Source of the DNA: Chlorops oryzae | Taxonomy: Eukaryota > Arthropoda > Insecta > Diptera > Chloropidae | Length of the DNA: 64,000 nucleotides | NCBI GenBank assembly: GCA_020466095.1 | Contig: CM035807.1 | Span: 97,826,481 to 97,890,480 of the forward strand | Direction: 5' to 3' | In this document: piece by piece, positions 12,028 to 25,144 of the stretch | Numbering within the stretch: position 1 is the first letter of the stretch | Layout of the letters: every line of letters starts with the position of its first letter | Made by a program: the position numbers and the translations under genes | Notes under the pieces: model-generated | What the model was told of the DNA's origin: nothing | Seen by the model: the letters and a program-made list of their open reading frames with translations, nothing else | Databases searched by the model: none

Positions 12028-12162
12028 TGAAATGCAATGCAAAATCTATTATGTCGGATCTTTTACATTTTTAGGACACAATGTTTGATTGTCAATTCGT
12101 TGGATTTTCACCACATGTCACCTTTCGAAATGACAAGTGCATATGAAATCCGAAAATTAGTT
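12028..12162 (+). repeat. Direct repeat, copy 2 (partner 11621-11756)
   Basis: Second copy of the ~135-base direct repeat, diverged mainly in its middle third. The two copies may be ends or units of an unrecognised repeat. Confidence 0.75.
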
Positions 12163-15100
12163 TCTTGTGCCATAAAACTTTCCAAATAAATCACAATTGG
12201 ACGGACGAGCACAAGGAAAGTTGTAACAATGAAAATATTTCATTTTGATGAGCTTTTTCGTTGGACTTAGCAGAACAAAAGGTGATTTCTGTTTAGCTCA
12301 ACAGCTTGTTTGATAAAAAAAAAAAACCTAAACGAAAAAGTAAAAATCAACTCTCTTTGTCGATTTTTGACAACAAAAAGAAATAATTTCAGAAATCAGG
12401 AACTGTTTCGATTGAAATAATGCTTTCAATGTCAATCAAAATCTGAAGTCATAATTTTGCTTTCGAGCCTTTATGTGTGATGACAACCTTTTGATGATGT
12501 TGCTTGACTCTGGTTTTGATAGGACAAATCATACGAACATACATATGTGTCAATAATGGAGTGAAAGAAATAAACGCTTTACTTTCTGTGGTGTCCATTT
12601 ATTGAAAAAAATTTCAAAACAGACGATAGATTTAAGCTTCAGGGCACTGAAGCTTTTCTTTATATTTTCTTGCTTAAAAAATTATTGCAATTCGTTTAAC
12701 CTCGACGCTGTATACCCAGAAGTTTTCAGCTGCGAAAAAGAAGAAAAATTAAATACTTGGTTCCCAATTACATCAATCCTGTCTGCATCCAAAAGATTGA
12801 AGCTTGCAGAAAATATTAATAAAGATGAAAAATCTTCTTCCAAAAATCGCAAATAATGAGCGTTAAAAAGTTTCATTTATGCATTCGTCTGATGTTTTCG
12901 TGCTTCTGAAAATGTTCTTTGTAAAAGAATTCAATATGAGTGCGGGTGTATAAAATTCATTGGAAAAAATACCTTAATAATGTGAGAAAGCAAACAAAGT
13001 TGATTGTGAGTGGAAGCAAACATTTTGACCGCCAAAGCTTCGCCCCTCAACAACAAATCGACATCCAATAAGTCCAGCAGCGCCACAAAGAGCATCAATT
13101 TTCATCTCCCGTAGTCAGTTGCAGGAGACATTAAGGTTAAAGCAAAAGGGGAGCAAGCAACTGAGGCGTAACATTCAGACACGGGAACACTTCACAGAGA
13201 CCCACAAACGAAAACATTCCACCTCTCAAGCACTCTCGTTCGCAATATGCAAATCGAGCTCAACCAAATTTGAGCAAACATCGAACCGACCGGCTCACGC
13301 GAGCACATGAAACATTGGGAAAAATGAGGACACAACACACAGAGCCTAAATTCATTTTGTTTTTTTTGTTTGTTGAGAGATTTTCGTGTGTTGTGCCACA
13401 TGCACGTATGCTGGGATGCATACATACATATGTAGATAAATGAGTATACACAACATCAGCCAAGGTGGTTTTTTGTTTCAGCCTTCAGGCCTGGTTGAAA
13501 GTCTTCTTTATGTTTTCAGCAAATTCTTACAATACCGAAAGTCAATTTTCTAATGAAGCTGTAAGGAAATAATGAAAAACGAAAAAACCGAAATCAATAA
13601 AATGTTACGAAAACAGGAAAGTTTTCAAAATGAAGGCACGTTGTACATGTTTTTCATGCTGCCGACCTCGGTATCATTTGCTGGATGAACACCACTCTAA
13701 TTACCCAGCTTTCGATGACTGAGAGACGCAAAGGTGCGAAGGGTTAGTTATTGCCCAGTCAAAAACGTGCAACGAAAATTGACATATGATAAATGTACAT
13801 AAATGAAAGGCCAATTAGGCTGTTGTAGCTGTTTAGTACATCAATATTACCACTTTTAAATAACATGCCCATTTCCCGACAAGAAAAATTAGTCACAAAA
13901 AAGTCACCTTGACTCTTGTGTGACTGAGCTCGTTGCTAAAAATAGGTCATGCGGACTTAAATTTTAACTTAAAAGTGACCGAAACAGCGCAAAATTGTGT
14001 GACAATTTTCTTGTTACTGTGTTAGTCACACGAAACTCAACAGAAACTACTCAGTTACAAACTAGTCACAGAAAACATCTCAGAAACAAGCAGAAATCAC
14101 ACAATATAAGCGCTCAGTAACGTACTATTTGAAATGTTGCCACTGATTTTTAATAAATTTTTGTTGCTAAGAATTTGTTGCCACCAAATTTTAAAACTGA
14201 CAAGAAAAAATCTTTCATATTGAATTGAATAAATAATAAATAGACTTTGAGCATCAGTTCAGCTTATTTCCAAAACGAAATTTTACAAACGCTTCCAGTT
14301 TTATGGTGAAATAATGCATGCTACCCCTTCAAAAATGACGCCCCTCAAGAAATATGCTTATTTTATAATTTATGTTATAAATATAATATTTTCAAATCCT
14401 TATTTTGGCCTTAGAAATGTAATTTTTTGTATTTTATGATAAATGCATACCATACATTATGCGTTTTAAATACACTTTTTTGCTTAAACCTAATTTTGAA
14501 TCATGTTGAAGAACTTTTTAGTTTTACAAATTATAACCTCTCATAAAATAATCAATCATATAAAAAAAAATGGCAGATTACTTTAAAGTTCTTGAATACG
14601 TATTTGAAACTCCATTGTGACCAAATCAGTTGCCAACGGCTATTTTCAAACACTATAGAAACCGTTAAGGTTGCATAGGAATGATTCGCAACCTTATACA
14701 TACTGTTCAGTGACTATACTAGTGCGATTGAAGTAGAACTACGACTAAATCGGTTACTTACTATTCTCATCGGTTCCACAAAAAAAAGTGCTGCCCATAT
14801 GAGGCAATCTTCCCTTTTTTGGGGATTTTAGCAATTTAGAAATTTAAGACCTTAATAAAAACTGTTATCACATCAAGGTTTTGTGCAATCGTAAAAAAAT
14901 TTAATATTTAATCGCCAAAATTATTCCTTATATTAATATTTGCATTTTTAGATTTTCCCCCGCTTTTGCGAATACTGTTATTATAAAAGTGATATGTTCG
15001 TTATATTCTTGTAAGAACCCTAGGGTTGAAATTTTCGAAGAATTATCCGTGCCATTGTTATTTTTAAATTCGAAATAAATATTTAAAAGTAGAAGTTATT

Positions 15101-15288
15101 CCGTTACTCAAAACCCGAATATTTTGTTGCCCGACTGCGACAGAAGGAGGGTAATGTTTCTCGTGCCAGTAGGTCGCCTCCGATATTTGTGACATGCCAT
15201 TATGCCAGTCTATGATAACTAGCCATTGTGCTAGCCAAAAAATGAATGGTGTGAAGTATATTTTTTGTTTGTATGTTTTGTGCTGGAA
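12163..15288. other. Intergenic, no gene seen
   Basis: No recognisable coding, tRNA or transposon ends. There is a cluster of GTCACA/TGTGAC motifs at about 13890-14070 on both strands and a 12-base palindrome AACCCTAGGGTT near 15016. Confidence 0.5.
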
Positions 15289-15810
15289 CATATCGCACCC
15301 CGTCAATTAAAGTGGCACAACTCAAAACTTTGAATCTTTTTCATAAGTCACATGTCTACCTATACAATAAGTAATACTCCATTATTGTTATTGTAAATAG
15401 CAATAAAACACCATTATGTCTTTTTTGCTGCAATAATTTGATCACTTGTTGGGAATAATTTGATTGACAAGGGACTCATTTTGAGTTAGTGCTTTTTTGA
15501 TTATTTGATTTGAGTTAAATGTTATGCTGTGCCCTTTTAATGATAAAATTCGGTTCTTTTTGTTCAACTTTAAATCATCAAAGAGTCATCACCAAAAATA
15601 ATACAGAAATAATTTGGTAAAAAAATGTATCAATAGGAACATAACTCAAAGACACCTATTTTTCTAAAAAGTGTTAAAATCAATTCTCTTCTTCGCAAAA
15701 AAGCGTTTTATTTTACAAATATGTTTTATTAGCTCAAAAAAATTTGTTAGTATTTTCTGAAAAATTAGAAATTTTGAGTTGTGTCTCCTTAGTTGCCGGG
15801 GTGCGATATG
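15289..15810. mobile_element. Unclassified TIR element, ends CATATCGCACCCCG
   Basis: The left ~42 bases (CATATCGCACCCCG ... CACAACTCAAAA) are repeated as the reverse complement at the right end with about 80% match. No clear target-site duplication and no coding, so a short non-autonomous DNA element is the likely reading but its superfamily is open. Confidence 0.55.
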
Positions 15811-17538
15811 CAAACAATGGCGCCAAAATTCAGGTAAATGCTTTGGTGTGCACGAAATAAGTTGGAGTATGCATCATTTTAAACTTTTTACATAATATTA
15901 TGTGGACAACACTGATTTTTAAGCACTGAGTAGCTACATGGGTACCAAGCAGCTAATTTAAACTGCACTATTGTTGTAGAAGAACCCGCAAAAATTTGTT
16001 TTTCTTGACCCTTTTCTATGATCTCGTTTAAGCCTTACTTTCTTCGCTTATTTGAATCGAATCCATGTTAAAAAAAATTTTATTGACACGTGTTTGCTGC
16101 TATGATTCGCCAAATAAACTAACAACATACTATTGGTCACACAAATGTATTAAAGTCAGTATGAAATAACTTGATAGCTATAATACAGACTCACGCATGG
16201 CTACAATGAGAAGTTTTGTTTTAGTCGCTATAAGAATTGAATGAAACCCTTTTGTGCCTACTCTTACTTGCCACAGAGCAGTTTCTTGAACGCGCTCAGT
16301 AACAAAAATCTGATTCGGTTGCATTGAACTTATTCGAAACTCGACAGTGATTCGCAGTTTCAATCCATATAATTTGTAACCGATAAATATAGTTATGTGT
16401 GACTCCTTAAAAAAGAAGTTACAGAAAACCTTTGTTTTGACATCTCGGCAACTGGATTGGTTTCATGAAACTCCTTTTACGACTATTCAGCAACTGATTT
16501 TGGTTGCAAAGTATTCTTGTGTTCTGCTTGGGTTGCCGGGAAATTTGCTAATACCTTTTTCCATAGAAAAGAAAAACAACACTATTTAGTATCCAGCTAA
16601 CGGTACTTATTTTAGCTGAGGGTAAATTTAAAAGAGTTTTTAGAAGACTTTGCCTAAATGTAGAAAAAATTTAAAGTTTTTTTTTTACCCTTCTGTGGGT
16701 ATTATTTTGATATTCTTCAGTATCCTATTGAAATCCTGACGTTTGTAAATACAGAAATCGGATGAGAAGAAAGAAAAAAATCGACTGAGTCGGGTGAAAA
16801 TTACAAGCTTATGAAGCTCTGCCATAAATATTTATTATAGTCTCGCTGGAAGGTATCTCGAAGAAAACAGCAGCATGATGCCATCCTCAAAGGAATGCAT
16901 TTAATCGAGAGGCCCTCTTCCTGTTCGTTCTCTTCCTTTTGTACATAAATTTTTTTTCCCTTTAAACCATTTCAAACGAAGGTACTTAAGTGTGCCCACA
17001 GCAATGGAAAGGTCACCAAGAGAGGCTAGTTAAATCTTGGCAGCGGTTGCCAACGTCCGATGTACACAAACAACCACGCTTGCCTAAAAAAAAGAAAAAC
17101 TGATATTTTACGGTCTTGAATTTGCGTTATTTTTCTATTTTCTTGGCACTCTTCACTTGATTCCTCTGCACTTCTTTCTTCATGTTGGCATCTTGTGGGT
17201 CCTGTGGATCCCTTCAATTCCTTGGGCAACTTCTATTTTCTGTTTAGCCGCATGGCAACGTTAATTGGTCGTTAAATGATGATTTATGACAGGCAGCATC
17301 GCTAGGCGACCATATTTAACTGCCTTGTGCGTTGTGGATATTTGCTTCGGTGAACACAATTGCAGCGTAATATTTCGCGTATATCTTTTAATTCATACGC
17401 AATCAAAATTGCATTGCCAATCTGTACGGATTTATTTTAGCCAGTTGCTTTTAAAACGATGCACTGCGTATGCTTATTCGATATTTGTGAGAAATATCAA
17501 TGCACATACTACGCATCAGCCCATTAACTAAAATGTAA
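15811..17538. other. Intergenic, no gene seen
   Basis: Ordinary AT-rich sequence. Short frames such as 17026-17229 minus begin on TTG rather than ATG and show no family features. Confidence 0.5.
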
Positions 17539-17597
17539 GGCTGCGAGCACACCGGACCAAACGAAAACGTTTAATTTGAATCGGTGTGCTCACAGCC
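17539..17597. mobile_element. 59-bp PIF/Harbinger-like mini-element
   Basis: Almost entirely two inverted ends: GGCTGCGAGCACACCG and its near-complement CGGTGTGCTCACAGCC, with TAA on both sides (17536-17538, 17598-17600). A 137-bp relative lies at 33848-33984. A 3-bp TAA duplication is typical of PIF/Harbinger. Confidence 0.65.
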
Positions 17598-19910
17598 TAA
17601 AAGGCAGAACTTTTTTTTTCAAATTTACTTCACAAAATAGTTAAGTATATTGTTAGTTTACTGTTTAAGTGAATCCTGTGGTTTTCATTGCAGTTGAAAA
17701 TGTACTTAAAATGTTCAAAAATTTGATTTGCTCGCTAACCGCACACATGTACCTATCTACAATTTTGCAACCATATATGAAAATGGAATAATGCGATTCC
17801 ATTCATTGCCTTTTAAACCACAAAACTTCATTTCTTCTCTTAAGTAAATCTACGTCGGGAAAAAGTTGACCTCAGCAGCCACAAATAAGATGGAACATGT
17901 TTTTAACGTGACATTCATTTAATGCACTTTAGTAAAGCAAATTGAAAAGGATATTTTCGAATGGCCAAGTAGCATGCTATTATCCCTTAACTTCATTCCT
18001 AAATCGTTTATGGGCAGCGGGGGAATTTTTAAACCTTATGGCTTAGTTTCGAACACGAGATTTACAAAACATTTCCTGTCTTTCGGAAGTCACTGAAGCA
18101 GTAGTTTTGCGATAGGCTAAAGGCGTATGCGCTGGCGTTGTTGAAAAAATAAAAAAAATACAAATTATTAATTACCTTTCGCGTCAGAAATAAAGGTATG
18201 CCAGGAAGAAAGAATGAAATCTTTAGGAGCTAAAACTGACGTTCTGAGTTCACATGGTTCAATGAGTTCAATTCAAATTCGTTCTTAGCTTATAATGAGC
18301 TCATAATGACATCAAACAGCGTGTTCGTATTGCTGAAACAATTTTAATATGAACCGAGTCAAACCTGCACGCCTTGGCGGTTATGCATTCCGACTCCAAA
18401 CGGATGATATATTGATAATATTCGTATTTTGTATCATCTTATCATTTATTTTGTTCGAAAATTCTCAATGCATTAACTCAACACTTTTCACAAAATCCTG
18501 CAGAATAAATACATGAATGGGGATGATGAATATTTTGATTGTGTAAGGGAATGATTTGTGGCTGAAAGAAGTTCAAAACTGTCTTTGAATAAATCAACTA
18601 TATAAATGAGAAGCTAAAAAATTAAGAGCTAAGCAACAAACTTAAACCTTTAAGATTTAAAAAAGAAAGTTATGCCTTAACGTCCGATAACATTGAATTG
18701 AAATAGCCTCAAATATTTTCTGTGGAAGGAGAAAAGATGGAAAAATTTATCGAAGAGCTTTAAGACTCTCGTGTGCCTGACATGCATCTATGGCTTGGTT
18801 GCTACATTTTGTTAAGGAGCACGTCCCTTCAGGAATCATGACCTCATGTAATCCAAATTTTTAAATTTCGTCAATAGAGACGAGAGAACGAAGTACTTAG
18901 TTTGTTGTATCTCAGCAGTATTTCCAGGAGCCAATTTTATTTGTCAAAAGCATTGTGACGGATATAGCTGGTCAGTACTGCTATTGACACTGTAAATGGG
19001 TAAAAGAGTACAAATTCACTATCGACATTTCCTATAGAGTGTTGCTGATTTGAATTAACGAAAAAATTTAACAATAAAAACTTACAGCTGAAGGAACATT
19101 TTCGATCTAAAAATTCAAGGCTCGATTTTATATAAAATTCAATGCCTCAGCAAGCCTCAAGGATCGCCACACAGGGATAGGCTGCAAATTGAAATTAAGT
19201 TCGTCGTTACTTCGTACATTTGAATTTATTTTGAATAATCAAAGTACATACATTGAAACTATAATAAAAAAATGTTTAATGGGGTTCCACCAAGATGAAA
19301 TTTTAACTACTGAAAATGAGTCAAAGGTTTAGCAAACGATACAAATTGAAATATCGCCCAAAATATTATTAACATTATTTGTATTTATATAATATATTCT
19401 TTCGAAATTATTTAAGTTAGTCACATACAGTTGACCTTTTATGTTCCCGGGTCTATTGGATAAAGTTAAGCCTTTTAACTTATGTAGGTATATACATATA
19501 CATCGTCATGCCTTTAACAAGCTTTTCTTAATGTTCTTTAGAAGAAAGAACAAAGAAACGTTAACTTATTGACAAACCTCACTGACCAAAGATTGTAAAA
19601 GGGCAACGAAAAACGACAACGGATTCTGTTCACTTCGCTTTTATATCAAGGATATTTACTGCTTTGTCAAAAATGAAATGTGACCGTCGTCAATGCCAAT
19701 TTTTGCTGTGAGCTGTGTGTGCGACCTTCGAACTTTTCGTTAAGCATATCAGGTTGCACGACATCATGGAAATTGTAGCCTAACATCCCCAATACCGCTT
19801 TCGTTACAATCCATGTGTATACATACGCGCATGTAAGACTGAAGGACGAATTTTAGTTTCCTTCCAACGACGACCCTTCTCTCATTGTCTATTAATTCTA
19901 TATATACATA
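17598..19910. other. Intergenic, no gene seen
   Basis: No open frame of note and no transposon ends recognised up to the mariner left end. Confidence 0.5.
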
Positions 19911-21198
19911 TTAGGTGTAGTAAAAAGAAATCCATTATTTTTGCATTAAATTGAGGGCTTTATTTAAGATAGTTAGAATGACCCGATTTAGGTCAAATAT
20001 GCGCCGTTTTGTTCGATAACTTGTTGCCATTTTAAAGGTAATTTCATTATGCCTCTCTCATAGAAGCCCTCGTTCCTATTAGCAAAAAATTGAGACAGTC
20101 GAATTTCAGAAGCCTCTCTTGAAGCGAATGTTTCACCAGCAAAATTGTTCGCCATGGACAGGAACAGATGGTAATCACTTGGTGCCAGGTCTGGACTATA
20201 AGGTGGATGCAGAAGAACCTCCCAACCAAACTCCCGGAGCTTCTGGCGAGTCACTATCGATGTGTGTGGCCTGGCGTTGTCCTGATGGAACACAATTCCT
20301 CTCCTATTGGCCAAAGCTGGCCGCTTATGGGCGATTGCTTCCTTCAGACGGTCCAATTGTTGACAGTAGAGTTCCGAGTTAAGAGTTTTGCCGTATGGGA
20401 GCAGCTCATAGTAGATAATTCCCTGCCAATCCCACCAAACACACAGCAAAACCTTCCTGGCCGTCAATCCTGGCTTGGCCACCGTTTCCGCCGGTTCACC
20501 GTGTTTCGAACACGACCGTTTTCGCTTGACGTTGTCGTAAGTGACCCACTTTTCATCACCAGTCACCAACGGCTTCAGAAATGGGTCGATTTTGTTGCGG
20601 TTCAGCAGCGATTCGCAGATGGAAATTCGGTCTATGAGGTTTTTTTGCGTTAACTCGTGTGGCACCCATACATCGAGCTTCTTTGTGTATCCAGCCTTAT
20701 TCAAATGGTTCCAAACGGGTTTTTGTGCAATCTTTAGCTCTTTTGCAATCGAAACAGTGCTAACATGACGGTCGGACTCGATAATTTCCATGATTTTATC
20801 GACATTTTCGACAATTGGCCTTCCAGTGCGTGGTGCATCCTTGACATCGAAGTTACCGGAACGGAATCGACGAAACCAAAATTGCGCATGATTGGCTGTT
20901 ACAGTATCAGGTCCATAAACGCTATTCACATTTTCAGCCGCCTGGCTTGCGTTTTCTCCCTTATCGAAGAAAAACTGTAAAATGTAGCGAATTTTCTCTT
21001 TGCTGATGTCCATCTTTGACAAGCTCTCAAACAAAACTGAATCAATCAATCAAAAAAGTGTCAAAAAAGCTTTTTTAGTAGGAACTGTCATCTTTCTAAT
21101 GCCCCCTAGCGGAACACGATCGGACTTATACAACGCGAGATGCAGATAAATAACGCCAACTATTGGAAAAATAATGGATTTCTTTTTACTACACCTAA
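19911..21198 (-). mobile_element. Structurally complete mariner element
   Basis: 1288 bases bounded by perfect 32-bp inverted repeats (both begin TTAGGTGTAGTAAAAAGAAA read inward) and a TA target duplication (19909-19910, 21199-21200). It holds one uninterrupted transposase frame on the minus strand. The size, TA duplication and D,D34D transposase define the mariner family. Perfect ends and an open frame suggest a young copy. Subfamily was not assigned. Confidence 0.95.
19988..21013 (-). CDS. mariner transposase, 341 residues
   Basis: Cut-and-paste transposase of the Tc1/mariner superfamily, acting in the nucleus on the flanking inverted repeats. The start is the ATG at 21013; the frame stays open 36 bases further upstream but only to a TTG. 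Residues 1-110 are the DNA-binding half, with helix-turn-helix character and the GRP linker at 64-66. The mariner signature WVPHEL is at 116-121. The catalytic triad is D153 (TGDEKW), D245 (HQDNARPH) and D280 (YSPDLAPSDYHLF), giving 34 residues between the last two, the mariner spacing. Length matches the family (~345). No stop or frameshift is visible. C168 (TGT) occupies a position that is usually Trp (TGG) in related transposases and may weaken activity. The sequence resembles cecropia/mellifera-type transposases more than Himar1, but this is an impression only. Confidence 0.95.
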   Translation of the reverse strand: MDISKEKIRYILQFFFDKGENASQAAENVNSVYGPDTVTANHAQFWFRRFRSGNFDVKDAPRTGRPIVENVDKIMEIIESDRHVSTVSIAKELKIAQKPVWNHLNKAGYTKKLDVWVPHELTQKNLIDRISICESLLNRNKIDPFLKPLVTGDEKWVTYDNVKRKRSCSKHGEPAETVAKPGLTARKVLLCVWWDWQGIIYYELLPYGKTLNSELYCQQLDRLKEAIAHKRPALANRRGIVFHQDNARPHTSIVTRQKLREFGWEVLLHPPYSPDLAPSDYHLFLSMANNFAGETFASREASEIRLSQFFANRNEGFYERGIMKLPLKWQQVIEQNGAYLT

Positions 21199-24007
21199 TA
21201 TATAACTGTCATGGTTTGTGCCTTTTGAAGTTGTGTCAATCAGTTAATATCGTTAAAGTTTAACACAGCTTCCTAGAACATAAGCATCACACTTGGTTTG
21301 TTAAAGCCAGTTCCCGAAGAAGCTTAATTCCATATATATATGTATATATAATATAGCAATAACAATAGCACATCCTTTTCAATCGATATTCCTAAGTCTA
21401 GTATAATTCGGAACTAATTTATTGTAATATAATCGCTAAAAAAGGCTCTTTATGGATGCAATTAACAACATCCTTTAAGGGGTGTTTCGAAATGTGTTTC
21501 GAATGCGACACTATGACTGAGAGTTGCTTGAATCCCGGAAATCCTCCAGTAGCCTTTAGTCTCTCAATATTCGGCAATCCTACTCGTTTTTATTGACTTC
21601 ATTTTCTAAGGACCTGACTGGAATGTTTTTCATCAACGTCACCTACAATTATAAATGTTTTTTTGCTTAAAACAAAACTTGAGTCCATCAATTATAAAAA
21701 TGGTCATATAAACAAACCTTTATGTCCATATAAACGAAAGGCAACGGCACGACAATCAAACATGGTGATTGGAATAGCAAGAGAAAGCAGTCCGCAAACA
21801 AAACCTAAATTGCAAATTGTCCTGTTACACTGAAAAAAAAATTTACATGAAGCTGAAGTCTTGTCAACTTTGCTATTTCCTTAAAAAATGGCATTCTTAA
21901 CTGGTCAAACAACATTTTTTTAATAAAATCGTCAACGAGGATTTTTGAGAATTCGTTTTTCCCTGTGCTCCACAATTGGACTATAGAACGGCATCAATGG
22001 GATGATGATATCAAATCTTCTTGTGGAATTACCATCCATGCGCTTCGTTGCGCTAACTGAGTCTGCTTAAAAAGGAGCGATTAGAGCTTACGAGTCCTAT
22101 TGCAGTGAAGATGTAAGCCACTTCATCACTTGAGGGCTGAGTTGTGTTAACGATGTTATTCACATGACAATGTGCAGCTGACACAGAGCGGACATATTTT
22201 GAAAGGAAAACAAAAGTGAAATCACAATAAAACGAGGTCACACATCGCCTTTTAGATACGTTGAAGCGGTTGTGCTTTTGTTGCACAATTTTCGCGATAT
22301 GATGGCACAACTATTTGAATTTTGTCTAACGACGTCACGAATTGAGATGAAATTTTTCGACTCTTAACTGAATTTATGTATGTCGATTCATTCAGAGATT
22401 GAAATGAACCATCATTGCTTACCAAAAATGTTGAGAATATTTTGTGAATGATATTTGAATGAAACGGTTGAAAGGATATCAATTTCACATAAACCCATTG
22501 TGATTGCACAAATCGATTGTGCAGGAGTATTGTGCTGCCTTAGGTCAAACTCATTATGAACATAGGTACATAGTGGTCTTATCTTACAGAGCATGTCGGG
22601 TATAAAAATTGAACTAGAATGCTCAGAAAAGTCGAGTGAAACTCGTACAGAATTATGTACATATGTATATCGAAACTCTATTGATTCTTTGTGCAAAGCA
22701 ATGCACTCAATTGTACCAGTGTTCCTGAAAGTTTATGCGACCCTCTGATATCTTTAACCTTTGTCTATGCACATGCTACGGGTGTATTCGAAAGTTATGG
22801 CGTTTTATACCACAGGAAAGTGACTTCTGTAGCACATACTTTTTGAAGAAATTTATGGTCAGAACATAAGACTGCTGCATTTGGAGCAATTAATCTATGG
22901 ATTTGTGGCTCTCATTCCGATACACGGGACTCAAATTGGAACACGAAAACTCTTTTAATAACTGCCTCATAGCAATCTATGCGAAACATCTATCATATGA
23001 ATCGAGAATTATGTATGTATATTGATATATGTCTTTGAAGAGTAATGATGTCATTTGAAAGAAATTTCTGCATTTGTGGGTATGTTCCAAAGGGCGAGAG
23101 CCGAAAAGTGCATACATATTTGTGAACATAATGCTTGAACATGTGCTGCCTTTGACAGCTACCGATGGATCGTTGTTCTTACGAACCGCACATTCGTTTA
23201 ACATCAAAGCAATGGTCGACTACAGGAATGCAACGCATAAATCACATTGCCATGTAATTTGTAAATGTCAAGCCAATGATTCTCGAGCATTACAAAAACG
23301 AATTGCACAACAAGTTTCATTAGATGTGTATAGGAATCCTGCAGGTTGCTTTCTGTCGTTGAACAGTTTCGTAAGTTTTACGAAATTTCCAGAAATAAGC
23401 AGGCACAATGTCTTTGGTTTTGGCATTGGTAAATGATTCTATTCTTTTTGAGATGAAATTCACTCTCCCATAAGCCATATTTTTGTTCAAAATGTGCACA
23501 TTAAACCTTGTGGGATTGTCTCTTATAACATTTTTGAAATAAATCAATTTTTAAGGATCAACATCACAACTCGAAGAGAAGGCTCTGATTTCTAAAATTA
23601 AATGTTTCGCAAAAGCTAAAAGACTTTTTCTTGAATAGCATCAAATAAATCGTCTTCGAATAACTTCACAGGTGAAGGTTTTGAAGTTAAACAGATTACA
23701 ATGATGAATTTATATTTCCAAGGTTCCATTCATGTACTCATGGTTGAACGAGAGATGACAGCAGGCCGCAATGTTCTTTAATGTGTTTATGCGCCATAAA
23801 AGATTCCACTTTTTTTTTAAAAAAAAAAAAGCAATCATCAACAAAATTGATGGACATGATTTGATAAAAACACAAAGCAGAAATTCATATTGCGTGATAG
23901 TGAAACGAAATAAATTCCAACGTATTCGCGTGCAAAGTAAAATAAAGCAAAAACGTCATTTCATGCAAAAAGGCAATAAAATTAATTCCTTAGCACATTA
24001 TTGTAGT
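21199..24007. other. Intergenic, no gene seen
   Basis: Scattered short frames on both strands, none recognisable. The 120-codon plus frame at 23074-23436 lacks an ATG at its first codon and has no domain I know. Confidence 0.5.
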
Positions 24008-24413
24008 ATCCCTGCTGTAATGAGCGGGAAAATTTCCTAAGAAGGACTGGTCTTTGGCCGGTCCAATCCTACCGATTATATTATGGCTGTTCGCTCCATC
24101 GAATTTGGCTAGCCGGCGGTCGATAATAAACGGGTTTGTTTAAGGGTAGTATGTAAATGACACTCTCATCAACTTAGAATATGTATAAGAAATTGGTTTC
24201 TTATATTCCTTGCTTGACTATCCTACAACCAGACAAAACTATGACAATTGACCCAAAAAAACTGACATACGGTCAGCCGTTTTGCGGACTAGTCCCTTTC
24301 CAATGACAGGCCCATGTTGAAAAGGCCAGTTGAATACATTAGAAGTGGAATTATGAGGGGACTAGTACTATTAACATGAAGTCAGTTGGGTCAATCCATA
24401 TTACTGCAGGGAT
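24008..24413. mobile_element. Unclassified TIR element, ends ATCCCTGCWGTAAT
   Basis: Begins ATCCCTGCTGTAAT and ends ATTACTGCAGGGAT. A second inverted pair lies inside: ATTGACCC...ACTGAC near 24251 and GTCAGTTGGGTCAAT near 24381. The same CCCTGCAGTAA end bounds the larger element at 37743-38482. No coding and no clear target duplication. Confidence 0.5.
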
Positions 24414-25109
24414 GATTTCAAACCGAAATTTTAGTTTCTTTAATCAAAATCTTTAAAGAATACTTTTAGGATTTCAAAACATTGAGCCTTAACCGCAAAA
24501 GAGACTCGAAAATCAAAGATGTGGGGTCTTATTAAAATGGTATTTAAGAATGAAATGCTTCGGAGTCTTTAGGGTACATTATGAGACCAGTTCAGAGTAC
24601 AAGTTTTCAATTCAAGCACAAATATGAGCCGAAAAAACATCAAAAAGAATTTTCGTGTTTGAAACCATAACTGCAATTCAAAAATCTAATGATGCAGTTC
24701 ATTTACCCGTGGCCGAAATGCAAGACCGGGGGAATATGTTTTTTTCAGGTCTATTTGATTTTTGGACTATCACAGTGTAATCATTCAGCACATATTAGTA
24801 AAGCTTTGATCAAAAAGTACGTTATTTGTATGAAACTCAAAAATAAAAATACTTCGGACAGGCAAAAGAATTTATTGTTATCAATCTTACCAAAATCGGT
24901 AGACTGTCAATAACAAATAAAATGCTTCGAATCGTATACGCAAACCAACAGTTCCCTTGAAGCAATAAAAATTACGTATACGGCGGTAAGCACCATTAAA
25001 GACTAAGGCTAATAATGTCGCAATGGATAGGTAAATGTTTTGGTTAATTGAACGGAGAATAAATCACCAGAAAATGAAATCGTTAACATCATTTCAAGAT
25101 TTTATGAAG

Positions 25110-25143
<34 letters not shown>
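25110..25143 (+). repeat. Poly-A tract of 34 bases
   Basis: An uninterrupted A run with AATAAA about 50 bases upstream (near 25061). It could be the tail of a retroposed transcript, but the spacing is longer than the usual 10-30 bases and no parent gene or target duplication was recognised. Confidence 0.6.

Positions 25144-25144
<1 letters not shown>

Noticed and set aside
20119..20980. Plus-strand frames of up to 161 codons
   Set aside because: They lie antisense to the mariner transposase and match nothing.
23074..23436. 120-codon plus-strand frame
   Set aside because: No ATG at its start, no recognisable domain, no splice-linked neighbours.
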